Below, in pieces: positions 40,154 through 51,474 of a stretch of 64,000 bases of DNA; position 1 is the stretch's first letter; every line of letters starts with the position of its first letter. Source of the stretch: Gentiana macrophylla (Eukaryota; Streptophyta; Magnoliopsida; Gentianales; Gentianaceae); NCBI GenBank assembly GCA_026214975.1, contig JAOBSW010000184.1, positions 62,001 through 126,000 of the forward strand. Direction: 5' to 3'. The translations under genes and the position numbers were made by a program. Below the pieces are notes generated by a model. The model was given only the letters and a program-made list of their open reading frames with translations. It ran no database searches and had not been told where the DNA came from.

Positions 40154-40767
40154 ACCGGACGGTTGTCTAGTTTTTCTTTTTTTTTTTCTTCATTTTTCTC
40201 GTGTTATTTTGTTGTCCTGCTTTTAATTCGTTTTAAATTTCGTTTTAAGTGATAAACGCTCGTAATTAGTTAATTAGGTTTTAGTTTAAGCATTAAGGTT
40301 CTCTCGTGATTAGTTCTCCTCTATCTCTTCCTTTCTTGTCGTTTCTATTCAGATTATTACTTGTTTACTCCTGCATTTTTCGCTTTTTTTTCGCATTTTT
40401 TCCTCGCTTCGTTTCTACTTTTTCCCGCTACCAAACGGGCGTTTGGGATACTGGACGCCCGTCCACCGGAAAATTATCAACTCGTTTCGCTTTTATTCAC
40501 TTAGACGAGCGCCCATAATATTTGGACGCCCGCCCAAGTATTTTACCTCTCACGAGCAGCGTTTGGACCATTAGACGCCCGTCCATTCCAAACTTCACCC
40601 GACGCCCGCCCAAATTATTGGACGTCCGTCTCGCCTCGCTTTCCTTTAATAATTTTGTTTCCTTTCCTTTTCTTCTTTAGTTTTTCTTTTAATCTCTAGT
40701 CTAAGTTTTTATTTTTTTCTTTAGTTATTAGTTTTTAGGTTCAACATCTTGAGGCCGTGGTCGGTTT
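40154..40767 (+). other. Athila-type leader with motif cluster
   Basis: No coding frame. T-rich sequence with seven or eight copies of a ggacgcccgtcc/gagcgccc motif between 40435 and 40635. Confidence 0.7.
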
Positions 40768-42420
40768 ATGCAAACTCAAGTCGAAGGACCACTGTTTTTT
40801 TCACTGACTCGAGCGGACCATAGTCCGCCCAATAGGCGAAGGCTTGCTTTTGCCGATCCTTTCGCGAAGGAAGTTTGACCGAGCAAGAAATCGAACAAGA
40901 TCTAATAAAGGAAATTGAAGCTCGTAATAATGGTCGCCGAGGATAGACGGACGCTATCGACTATGCCATGCCTGGTGCAAGGATCACAACCCGGCCTATC
41001 GCTTTACAACCCACATCGCACAAACTTTCGAACTCAAGCCGGGACTTATCCAGATGATGCAAAGATGCATCAATTTTTCATGGCTATCAATCGAGAATCC
41101 GCGATACTCATTTACACACATTCTGGAGATATGCGGTACCACACGCGATCCAAGGGGTAAATGATGATGCCATCAAACTAAAACTCTTTCCATTTTCCTT
41201 GAAGGGAGAAGCTAAAGAGTGGTACACTTCTCTCCCCTCCGAATCCATCAATACATGGGTGAACTCGAGAGAGAGTTTTTGAGTCAAGATTTCCCACCTT
41301 CAAAGACAAATTTCAGTTGTTTAAACGAGATATTCACTTTTTATCGTAAAGAAAATGAGTCGTTCTTTGAATGTTGGAAGAGATTCAAGTCTCTTCTAGA
41401 AATGTCCCCACCATGGCTTGCCGCCGCAAAGGCAAGTCAATACTTTCTTCAGATGGGTTGACCGAGCTTACAAAAGGCATGGTCAATAGTTCATCTCGTG
41501 GAGCATTTCAAGAAAACGCTCAAGAGGATGGGCACCGCTTGAGGACATTATGGAAGTACAATTACGCCCCTCTTATCGTGCAATTCAAGCGCCTCCTCCT
41601 AAGGTTGAGGAGGTTAACATGCAAAGTTTGATCGCCATGCTACAGAGGCAAATGGCAACTTCCCAAGCTCCAAACCGATGAATCAAACTCCTTCTTTTCC
41701 ACGTAACCCTCGTGTTCTATAATCGTGAAAATTGTCATCGATTGGCCATATGAATGGCCGGTGTCAATTTAGTCCTCTACACCTTATCAGTGAAATCGCC
41801 CATGATTATGGACAAGATAATCAAGTTACATGTCGAATTGTAACGAGGTGGGGCACACTTCTAAATTTCGCCCCTATGAATGGACAGAACGCGGAAGTGA
41901 ATGCATTCTATGGCCGTAACAACCAGAGATTCAATCGGCTTCTAGTCGTATCAGCTTCCAAAACCAAGGGTTCAATACATCGTCGAACGTCAATCCTAAT
42001 TCGAATTTTAATTCGAATCCGAATTTCAATAGAAACCCTGGATTTAATCAGAATCAAACCTCGAATTTTTCCAATCCTACGCAAAAATTCAATCAGAATT
42101 GGCCTTCCAATCCAAATTCTCAATTTCAAGGTCGGGCCACCAAATTTTATTCTTCAAATTCTCAAAACCTCAAGGCCCCTCCCACCTACCAATCTTGAAG
42201 CTAAGTTGGAGGAGCAAAGCAAAAGTATTCAACTCCTAATGAATACAAACAAGAGTCCTGGAGAGGCAAATAGGACAACCTGGCCGAGCAGCTTAGCTTC
42301 CAGATCGCCAGGCAAACGCCAACTTTACGGAAAAGAATCCAAAAGGCGGTCAGGTTGCTCAGGCCGACATAAGCAACACTCAATGCACTGACCTCGTGCC
42401 AACAATGCAATACGGGAAAG
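40768..42420 (+). pseudogene. Athila-type gag
   Basis: Starts near MQTQVEGPLFFSLTRADHSP and continues in shifting frames. GEAKEWYTSLPSESINTWVN at 41210-41265 and QDFPPSKTNFSCLNEIFTFY, then ENESFFECWKRFKSLLEMSP (41280-41410) form the core gag domain of Athila elements ('A..W..SLP..SI.TW', 'FFP..KT', 'G.SL...W.RFK.LL...P'). An Asn/Phe/Pro-rich region (NPNSNFNSNPNFNRN, 41990-42160) and a helical LEAKLEEQSKSIQLLMN follow. At least six frame breaks are present, mostly at C/G-rich spots. Confidence 0.8.
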
Positions 42421-42720
42421 AGGAGGCCAGTGCGATGAATTTAAGAAGTGGCACTCTCGGTGAGTGGCCCCTCGGCTTTCAGGGAAACCACTAGCCCCTC
42501 CTGCCACCGATAAGGCAGGAGGGGAAGTTGAGCAACCACTATCCCCTCGCCCCGCAAGAGCGCACTCGGGTGGCTGATCCCCGAGGATGCAAGAGTTGAA
42601 ACACCTCAGGTGGCTAAGCCCCGAGAAAAGAAGATTCGTTGAGAGTCGTGGCCGATCCTCACCAAAACGACGCCTGGAAAAAGTTGTGAGGTGGAAAGAT
42701 CTCGGAAAACAAGGCCGTAA

Positions 42721-43380
42721 GTGCATCCTCAAAGAAAGTATTTTCCGAGAGTGACCTTTAAAACTTCCGCTCCCACCGAGGAAGAGCAACATCCTCCGAG
42801 TGAAGATAAGAAATATGAAAAGGTGCTTAACCTTTTGAAAAATACTCGTAAACCGCCATTATCCGAGGTCTTGGTCGAGATGCCTAAGTATACAAAATTC
42901 ATCAAGGATGTTGTGTCTTCGAAAAAGAAATTGGAAGGCATGGAAAGGAGAATTGGTGAGGATTGTTCCTTGATAAATCATCAAGACTTACCAACCAAGA
43001 GAGGTGACCCAGGCAAATTTGTGCTCACATTGCAAATGGGAGGCCTAGTCTTCCCGAATTCCTTATGTGATCTGGGTGCATCCATCAGCTTGATGCCATT
43101 GTCCGTTTGCAATCAGCTTGGTTTACAGAGTCTTCTAGAACCCACTACTATGAACTTGCAGTTCGCTGATAGGTCCTCTAAGAAAGCTTCAGGGATCCTT
43201 AGGGACGTATTAGTTCAAATAGATAGGTTTACCTTTCCAGTTGACTGGTACGTCTTAGATATTGAGAAAAGTGAAAATGTCCCTCTGATTCTCGGAAGAC
43301 CTTTTCTATCTACAGCTAGGGCCCTCATCGATTGTGATGGTGGGCACGCCACCATTCGAAAGTTGGTGATCGTGAGGTGA
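42721..43380 (+). CDS. Athila-type aspartic protease region
   Basis: An unbroken 219-residue frame: a charged N-terminal part with EDKKYEKVLNLLKNTRKPPL and MPKYTKFIKDVVSSKKKL, then the retropepsin-like fold with DPGKFVLTLQMGGLVFPNSL and CDLGASISLMPLSV (D-L-G-A in place of the usual D-T/S-G-A, normal for Athila), ending with LILGRPFLSTARALIDCDGG. It processes the Gag-Pol polyprotein. It is followed by a frame break before RT. Confidence 0.88.
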   Translation: MHPQRKYFPRVTFKTSAPTEEEQHPPSEDKKYEKVLNLLKNTRKPPLSEVLVEMPKYTKFIKDVVSSKKKLEGMERRIGEDCSLINHQDLPTKRGDPGKFVLTLQMGGLVFPNSLCDLGASISLMPLSVCNQLGLQSLLEPTTMNLQFADRSSKKASGILRDVLVQIDRFTFPVDWYVLDIEKSENVPLILGRPFLSTARALIDCDGGHATIRKLVIVR

Positions 43381-43949
43381 GCTATAGTGTTTCAAAATCT
43401 ATCAATATACCTTCCGATCTCCAACCGGCCGTTCCATTGAGGAGACGCCTGATGACTTCAATGACCTCATGGATAAGCAAGTCTTGGTGTAGTAGGCGGA
43501 ATATGAGCGATTGATCGATAATCGAATGTCCATGGTGTGGTAAATCTAGAACAGCTTAGCAGTGAATTCGAGGATGAGCAAAGAGAAGAAGCTTTGGCAA
43601 GAGGGCCACTAAGTAAGCTCAATGATGTTGAGTTGAGGAGTGGAGATCTTAAATCAAGTCCAGAGGAACCCCTGAGACTTGGTCTCAAGCCGCTGCCTCA
43701 AACATCTTAAGTATATATTCCTCGAGAGAAGGTGACCGGCTTCCTTTGATCATCTCTCGCCAAGCTATCTCGAATGTAAGAGCTTAAATCGTTAAACGCC
43801 CCGCGCAAAAATGAGAAAGCCTTTGATGGCGGTGGGGATATCCGAGGATATCTCCCGACATCTCAGATGCACAAGATCAAGACCGAGGAGGGTGCAAAAC
43901 AAGTAAGACAAGCCTCAGAGAAGGCTCAACCTCACATGCAGAGGTAGTC
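43381..43949 (+). pseudogene. Athila-type protease-RT linker
   Basis: Glu/Asp-rich frames (LEQLSSEFEDEQREEALARG, LRSGDLKSSPEEPLRLGL at 43550-43690) of the kind found between protease and RT in Athila pol. Broken in several places. Confidence 0.6.
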
Positions 43950-44640
43950 AAGAAGGAAATTATAAAGCTTCTAGACATGGGTATCATTTACGCCATTTGC
44001 AGACGGTGAGTGGGTATCCCCAACTCAAGTAGTTCCCAAAAAGGTGGAATTACTATTGAGAAGAATGAGAAGGGAGAAGAGATAGCATTGAGGCTCACAT
44101 CGGATACAGAGTATGTATCGACTATCGAAAGCTCAATGAGGTCACACCGAAAGATCATTTCCCTTCCATTCATTGACCAGATGCTTGAGCGCCTGGCAGG
44201 CACGATTCTCATCTGCTTCCTCGATGGATATTCGTGGATATTTCCAGATACCCATCGACCTCGCTGACTAAGAGAAGACCACTTTCACTTGCCCTTATGG
44301 GACATTTCCGCCACAAAGCGGATGCCGCTTTGTCTCTCAGTAATGCCCCCACCACCTTTCAAAGGTGTATGATGGCAATCTTTGACGGGCTAGTTGAGAA
44401 GTGCATGGAGATTTTTATGGATGATTTCTCGGTCTTTGGTCAATCCTTCGATGATTGCCTCAATAATCTTGATCAGGTGTTATCTAGATGTGTGGAAAAG
44501 GACTTAGTGCTTAATTGGGAAAAATGCCATTTCATGGTAGATGAAGGCATAGTCCTCGCCACAAAGTGTCACCCAAAGGTATGTAAGTAGAGATGAGCCA
44601 AGGTTGAAGCTATTGAGAAGATGAGCTATCCCAAGAATGT
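43950..44640 (+). pseudogene. Athila-type reverse transcriptase
   Basis: Recognisable in order: IKLLDMGIIY (43960), KKGGITIEKNEKGEEIALR (44038), RVCIDYRKLNEVTPKDHFP (44108), FIDQMLERLAGT (44172), CFLDGYS (44215). Then NAPTTFQRCMMAIFDGLVEK and CMEIFMDDFSVFGQSFDDCL (44340-44460) hold the catalytic FMDD box. Frames change three or four times, while the motifs themselves are well conserved. Confidence 0.88.
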
Positions 44641-45340
44641 TCGGGAGGTCCGAGGTTTCTCGGCATGTCGGCTTTTATAGAGGTTCATCCAGACTTTTCA
44701 AAGATTGCCAAGCCCCTGCCTACTTTACTCAAAGAAGACGTTACTTTTGATTTTGATGAGAATTGCAAGCGCGCTTGAGGAGCTTAAGAGTAGACTCGAT
44801 CTCTCGCTCCAATACTTATATCGCCGGATCGAACCTACCCTTTGAGCTCATGTGTGATGCATCTAACTATGCAGCTTGGTGCGATCTTAGGCAAAAGCTA
44901 AACGGGAAGTTCCAACCTATCTATTACGCCACCACACATCGAATCCTTTCAAGTTAACTACACGACAACCGAAAAGGAATTATTAGCCGTAGTCTTTGCT
45001 ATGGATAAGTTTCAGAGTTACTTGTCGGGTGCCCAAGTAATTGTGTGGATCGACCACGCCGCTTATGTTATCTCATGACCCAAAAGGAAGCTAAACCGCG
45101 CTATCGCGCTGGATAATCGACCTCCAAGAGTTTGACGCTCAAATCAAAGATAAGAAGGGCGGTGAGAACGTAGTGGCGGATCATGTCTCTAGGATGATAA
45201 GTGAGGAAAAGGGTGATCCTGAAGATATAGATCTTTACTTTCCTCTGGAAAACATCATGTTGATCGATGGCCGCTCTCCAGATGTTCCTTGGTACTCCTC
45301 AATTGTTAACTACCTTCATGCCAAATACCTTGACCCCAAA
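44641..45340 (+). pseudogene. Athila-type RNase H
   Basis: VLWDKFQ-like loss aside, the motifs LPFELMCDASNYA (44838), [31 protein letters not shown] (44955) with [15 protein letters not shown], and GGENVVADHVSRM (45160) are the standard Gypsy RNase H and connector. The catalytic D of 'CDAS' and E of 'TEKE' are present. Frames are broken around 44970 and 45090. Confidence 0.85.
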
Positions 45341-46530
45341 TGTCTTATCAAGGAAGGAAGAAGTTCTTCTCGATATGAAATATTTCGTTTGGGATGAACC
45401 TTACCTCTTCAAGATTTGCAAGGATGGTCTGGCGAGGAGGTGTGTTCTCGAGTCCGAGCAACGCAATATAATCGAGCAATGCCATAGTGGACCCACAGTG
45501 GTCACTTTGGTCCGTGGAAAACAGTTGCTAAGATCTTCCACCTGGATTCTATTGGCCTACGATCTTTAAGGATACAAGCCTTCAGAAGCTTGTGATCGTG
45601 CCAAAGAACGGAGCTTTGACAAGGCGATTTGACATGCCATTGAAACCCATCCTTGAATGCGAAGTCTTCGATGTTTGGGGAATTGACTTTACGGGTCCGC
45701 TCCTCTTCCCCGTGGAAACAAATACATCTTAGTCTCTGTGAGATTATGTGTCGAAATGGGTGAGGGTGAGCACTCCTCACAATGATCACAAACGGTCATG
45801 AAATTCCTAAAGAAAAATATCTTCGTGAGGTTTGGATGCCCACGTGCCTTGATCGATGATGAAGGGACGATTTCAGAATCGACTTTGGAAAAAGTCTCGA
45901 GAAGTATGGTGTTCGTCACAAAACTGGCACACCATATCATCCGATGACTAGTGGTCAGGTTGAGCGAAGCAACCAGAGCTTGAAGAAGATCCTGGAGAAG
46001 ACGGTAAACAGTCATAGAAAGGACTGGAGTTTGAAGTTGGATGATGTACTTTGGGCTTACAGAATCGCTTATAAAACCCCTATGGGTACATCTCCATATC
46101 AAATGGTCTACGGAAACCATGTCATCTGCTCGTCGAGTTAGAGATAGAGCTTATTGGGCTACAAAGTTTCTCAACTTTGATTCCCAATCTTGTGGAAAAC
46201 ATCGACAACAAAGTAGCTATATATGAGCTAGACGAATTCTGCACTCCAAAGCTTACGTAAAGCGCCAGGATTAGTAAGGACAAGATGAAGCTACTCCACG
46301 ATGCTAAGATTAAGAAGAGAGAATTTCAAGTCGGCGAACAAGTTCTTCTATACAATTCTAGGTTACAATTGTTTCCTGGAAAGTTGAGGACACGTTGGTC
46401 CGGCCCCTTCGAGATTCTCCAAATTATTCCTGGAGGCGTTTTAGAACTACGAGGTTATGGAGACCAGCCGCTTTGAGTAAACGGTCGAGGTGCAAGCATT
46501 ACATTGGTGAACCCAAGGTGAAGCTTTGAC
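45341..46530 (+). pseudogene. Athila-type integrase
   Basis: The zinc-binding region (DEPYLFKICKDGLARRCVLE followed by IIEQCHSGP, 45395-45490) is followed by the core: VFDVWGIDFTGPLL (45668), [19 protein letters not shown] residues (45925-45965), [18 protein letters not shown] (46060-46115). A C-terminal piece comes last (KKREFQVGEQVLLYNSRLQL and KLRTRWSGPFEILQI, 46310-46430). The order matches Athila. Breaks occur at C/G-rich places. Confidence 0.85.
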
Positions 46531-48478
46531 TGCTCGATTTTCGATATCCTCGGTGTAGCACCCTAAAGTCGATTTAGTTTGACGAAGTTTTCGCCCGACT
46601 TGTTTTTCCGAGGATGACGGTTGTGATAAACCGAGGAGGTTCTAGCCGGTAGTTGGGATATGGAAGAGTATTGGAAGGAGCGCCAACGCAGATGTCATCA
46701 AAAGCTTCGTAAGACGAAGAAGTCAACCATGGGGAAGTTTAAACGATTTGGAAAGCTATCAAAGATCTAACCCCATGTGTTAATGTCGCTTTCGCAAATC
46801 GAACTACATCGATCAAAGTTTAGACGAGGTAGTGGCAGCAAAAGTCAAATGGCCCGATCCAGCCGAGTTTTTAACAAAGGTCGAGCTAACGACATTAACT
46901 AAAAGCGCTACTAGAGGCATCCTAGATATCCCTTATTTTATTAGCTAGGTTCTGTTTCACGCCTATTAGTGTTTTATCTTGAGTTTTAGTTTGATTAAGT
47001 TTTAGCTAACTAAGTTGTTCTATTGTTATCCGTCGCTTAGTGTGCTTTTAGGTATGGATTACGGAGTTCTTCCCGAGGAGTTCCCTCATTAGTCGGATCC
47101 CGCCGATCACAAGAGATGATGGACCGGGAGGCACTATAGTTCTTCATGTAGATTTTGACATTAGCACCTGTGTTAAGACCATCACGCACGTTATCATTGT
47201 TCCACCATGTTCGGGAGGCAAGCGAGTTCACGATCGAGGAGTTGCAAGGAGGCCATAGGACGCCCTTACACGATCCTTAATGATCCTATGTCGATGTGAT
47301 CTAGCGCCGGTACTACAAGCTTCACATTTTAGAGGTTTAGAGGTAGCCGGAGATGACTGGGTGTGCAAGACGACTATGATTTCCTCCCGCTATTGATTTG
47401 CTTCGCTGCCTCATCCGCTTGGTGGATTGGGACGAGATTTATGCTGACTAGCGTTAGTTAGGTTTGTTTCGTCGAGCCCCGACGTAAAACAAAAGCGCTT
47501 GGTGGGAGGCAACCCACTGTTTTCTATTTGTCTTTATTTACCTTTTCGTGATTTTATGTACTTTGTTTAATTTGAATTGGTATTTCCTCAATTTTAATTA
47601 AGTTTAATAAGAAATTGCGTTTTTGGATTTGAGTTGTATGGATTTTTTTTTTTTTTTTTTTTTGTTATTTTTGACGCTTTTCTGCTTGGACGCCCGTCCA
47701 TAATTCTGGACGCCCGTCCGCCTTGATAAACCTTTGGACGAGCGTCCACTAAACCTGGACGCCCGTCTCAATTCCTCCTCCAACTCAGATGTGATTTGAA
47801 TTGTTGGACGAGCGCCCACTTATCCGGACGGCCGCCCGCTTTGCTCGATTTCCCAAAGGACGTCCGTCACTGAGTTGGACGAAAGCGCCCAACCTATGCC
47901 TTTATATACCCCTTCTTCGAATGAGAACTCACTTTTCAGAATTTTCAAAAGCAAAACCGCTTCTCTCCCCTTTCTCGACCTAAAATCCGCGATTCTAAAC
48001 CATTTTGAGCGATTCAAGTGCTCCAGCCGCTCTAACCCCCTCTCTTCGATTCTCATAACCAAATCCCCAACACACAATATTTTTGGAGAATCCGCACCCA
48101 TTGTAGCCCGACTTTTAAGGAAAAGAATTGATTTTGGGGCTTGTGTTGGTGTTGTTTGACTACGATCACCTCGATCGACATCTCCTCATTCTACGTGGGT
48201 AAGTTAGTAGCAACTTTTCTAGTTTTTTTCACGCTTTTAAGAGTTCGATTTTTTGGGTCGGCTCGCTCACTTGACTATCATCTTAATCCGCTTTTCTCTG
48301 CTTTTGTGTTTCTTTCTTCTCTGCTTTTGGTGATGTGATGTTGTGATGGGTGGTGAATGGGTTGTTTGATGATGATGGTTGTGGTTGTGGTTGGGTTGCT
48401 TTGAAATCCCGCTTTGGATGATAAACGGGTGTCTTGTTGTGAATTGGGGTTGTTTCGGCTTAGTCTAGGTTTGATAAT
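46531..48478 (+). other. Athila-type spacer between pol and env-like ORF
   Basis: Nearly 2 kb with no supported gene. It contains a T-run of about 24 near 47642 and a cluster of ggacgcccgtcc/ggacgagcgtcc motifs at 47688-47890. From 48130 a region rich in 'gttg' repeats (48320-48440) leads to the next ORF. Athila elements typically have such an intergenic region carrying the splice site for the env-like mRNA. Confidence 0.6.
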
Positions 48479-49990
48479 GGTGCATAGCGAGGTAGCTAAG
48501 AGGCATGGAAAAGAGGTTGCTAAGGAACCTTCTAAGAAAAGAAGGGTGTGGACCCCACTTTAGTCAATCCTAATCAAGGAATTCGCATTGGTGAGCGTCA
48601 GAGCCTTCCTAGAGGTCAAACTAGAGTTCCTGTCCACGACGAGCCCGAACTGGGTCCGAGACCGATGATGAGCCGTTAGTGAGGATGCAAACTAGGCGCA
48701 GAAGCTCGGGTAGCAGCAGTAGACAATGAACCCGGAGGGAGACGAGCCGGTTAGACGGAGAGTGAGGCATGCTATCCCTATGCCCTTTGCTCAGAGGTTC
48801 ATCAATGCTACGGCGATGGAGGTCTATAATAAGCATTATTTGACTCGGACGATGTTGGTCGAGCGAGCCGCTCTAAACACGAAGGTGGACCCGCGCTTGT
48901 GAAATTGTTAACGGACAGGAAGTGGGGGGCTTTGATGAAAACTCCTAGAACCCCGGTTAATGCTACGGTAGTCCGTGAATTTTATGCTAATTGCTCAGAG
49001 ACGGACTTGGCAGCCGGAGTTGTGACGGTTCGGGGAGTTCCGTGCCGTTTACACCGGCCAAGTTATCAATGGGAAGTACGGATTGGATCTTTTGAGGGCT
49101 TGACTATAAGGAGGCCATTAAGGCTAAACAAGACGCCGTGAGGATCCACCGAGGAATTACGGTTGTTGGTATGCCCGGAGGTGCCGTGGACGCTAGACCG
49201 GTGCGGGCTAGAAAGGAATTAGTGACCACGAACTGGACGGAAGATTGGAAGGTTCAGTTGTCGGTTTATCCGTAAACGGTTGTTACCTAAAACAACCTCG
49301 ACTCATTTCCATATTGGAGACCTCGGGATGCTTTATGCCTTGAACTTCAAACTTAATGTCGACGTGGGACAAGCTATTTTCGACGAGGTTGCCATGAATC
49401 GAAAGTGTATACTAGGTGTTTGATTTGTCCGCATTTGATACACGGCCTATGTCAAGATGCTAAAGTTCCCAGTACAAGACCGATCATAAACCCAAGAATC
49501 CAAGGTTCTTGCAACGGAGAAGGCAAGGCCTACCGATCAAATCGAGATCGAGTTACCACGTGCGCCTGGTTCTTCCCCCCGCACCGCCGTCGGTTCCTTC
49601 CTTGTCTAGTTTATCTCCCGCGAGAGGGTTCGGTATAGCATGGCTAGTAGTCTTCGGGATTGGATGACTCGATATCCAGGAGACGCAAAAGAACATGATG
49701 TATGTCTTTGAAGTGCATTGTGGAGGGCAAGAAACCAAGGGATATGAATATTTTCGGGAGAGTGGTACGGAGTTCGCTCTTTTCCGACGCGATCGAAAGG
49801 TGTCATTGCCGATGTGCTTGAAGCGGAGAGGAGCCTGATGATGAGGAGGTAGTGGAGAAGAGACCTCCCGGATCGATTCTCGCCCCGGTTACACACCGGC
49901 ACCTTCATCGACGACGCCTCACGGTCGCTGACCTTCCACCGACCCTACCATCGCCGGGCCGATTCTATCGTTTCTTCGGCCGAGCCCGCT
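48479..49990 (+). pseudogene. Athila-type env-like ORF
   Basis: From the start codon at 48479 (MVHSEVAKRHGKEVAKEPSK) a basic N-terminus is followed in other frames by PFAQRFINATAMEVYNKHYL (48783), MKTPRTPVNATVVREFYANC and SETDLAAGVVTVRGVPCRL (48930-49055), then DWTEDWKVQLSVYP (49237). CPHLIHGLCQDAKVP (49425) and a Pro-rich, charged C-terminus complete it. The 'VREFYAN....V.VRG' block is the hallmark of the Athila env-like / 'putative plant transposon protein' domain. The role is unknown. At least five frame breaks. Confidence 0.75.
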
Positions 49991-51460
49991 CCGGCCTTTC
50001 TTGAGCTTTATATGTTTTTTTTTAGTTTTTTGTGATTTCATGTCGCATATTCATGCTACTGCACTTTTCATTTTCTACATTTACGGATCATGTAAGGTTT
50101 AAGCCATATGGCGTCCCGACATTCTCGCTTTTGATTTGTATTAACCTTTCGTCACTGCTTTTATCTCGCTTACCGATGTTTCTTTTATCTATTCGATTTC
50201 AATTTATTACCTTTTTCATTATTACGATTTATACCCCTTGTTCCCCGAGGTATTTCGGTTTTCTCGAGTGGTGCAGATATAGTTTTTGTCGAGCTTTCGG
50301 TTGAGTGCGATTTGGGCGTTGTTTCTTTTCATGTCTCGGCCCGACTAACGGCTCGATTTTCTACGCGAAATCGGCTAAGTTTCTTTTCTTTCGTTTCGCA
50401 CAAACATGAGGACATGTTGTCGTTTAAGTATGGGGAGGGGAATGTTTGATACGTGATCTACACATTTGCTTATATCACTATGTTTCTATGCAAAATGAGC
50501 TAAAATTTTCGAATTTTTCGACACTTTTGTTTTCGCTTTGTCCCGAGTAGGCGATTCAATTTAATGTTCGTTATTTTATACTTATTTAAGTCGTATATCA
50601 CATGTTTGGTAGGTCCGTTGTTTCACCCGACACTATTTTTCACTTGAGCCATAGTGACGATGAGCTATTTTATAAAGTTATACCCCTTTCGACGAGTGAT
50701 TTTTGATTATCTTATAAGTCATGTACTTAGTGCTACATGTATATCTCGAGACTTATGATGGTTTGTATTTAGTTCCGAGTATGTTATAATCGTGAATATC
50801 TCAAGGTTTGAATGTGATAAGTAACACGTAACTAATGTTGTTAATGAAAAAGTTGAATTAAATGAATAAAATGGGTGTGTCGGAAGCTAGTCGATGATTT
50901 GAGTGAGGTAGGGTATACCACGTATGTCCTATACCACTATGATGACTAAAAGCTCACTTACGCTTAGAAAAAGTCGCCTTATGATTGGAGTAAGGTAGGT
51001 ATTATCTCGAAATGTCCTATTCTCGCTATGACCGGGCAATAGCTCATTCTAATGTGTGTTTAAGTGAAATAATTAAATCAACTTATGAAAGTATGTTATG
51101 AAATTGATATGAGACGAGTTATCGCTCATCTTATCCCCAAAGATAAACCGAAAGATATGATGTAGTGGATTATCCTCTGAGTATTTCGTAAAGGCCCTAG
51201 ACATGTTCAATCATTCTTTTTCGGATATGTCACGCTTGTAGGTGCATCTTATGAGTGTCATTTATCGCTAGTCTACGAGGGGGTATTAGCTAGTTTTGCT
51301 TTGAGTTCTCAAGCTTGGACTTAGTGGAAGTTTTCTATGGCTTTGCACGCACACCGTGGTGAACTTCTGATTTACTGGATCTGTGTTATATATGTGGAGA
51401 TGTCTGTTTTTTTTCCGAGCCTTATTTTTGTTTTGTTTTGCTCGGGACGAGCAAAAGCTT
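49991..51460 (+). other. Athila-type 3' non-coding region
   Basis: AT-rich, no supported gene. It ends in the conserved phrase gggacgagcaaaagcttaag that precedes the polypurine tract in this lineage. Confidence 0.7.
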
Positions 51461-51474
51461 AAGTGTGGGGGAGT
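51461..51474 (+). other. Athila-type polypurine tract
   Basis: aagtgtgggggagt directly before the 3' LTR start TGTTAAAGG. Confidence 0.9.

Noticed and set aside
41908..42129. Minus-strand Arg/Ile-rich frame
   Set aside because: It is the antisense of the Asn-rich part of the Athila-type gag.
49553..49908. Minus-strand frames over the end of the Athila env-like ORF
   Set aside because: Antisense shadows of the + strand env-like ORF in a C/G-rich area.
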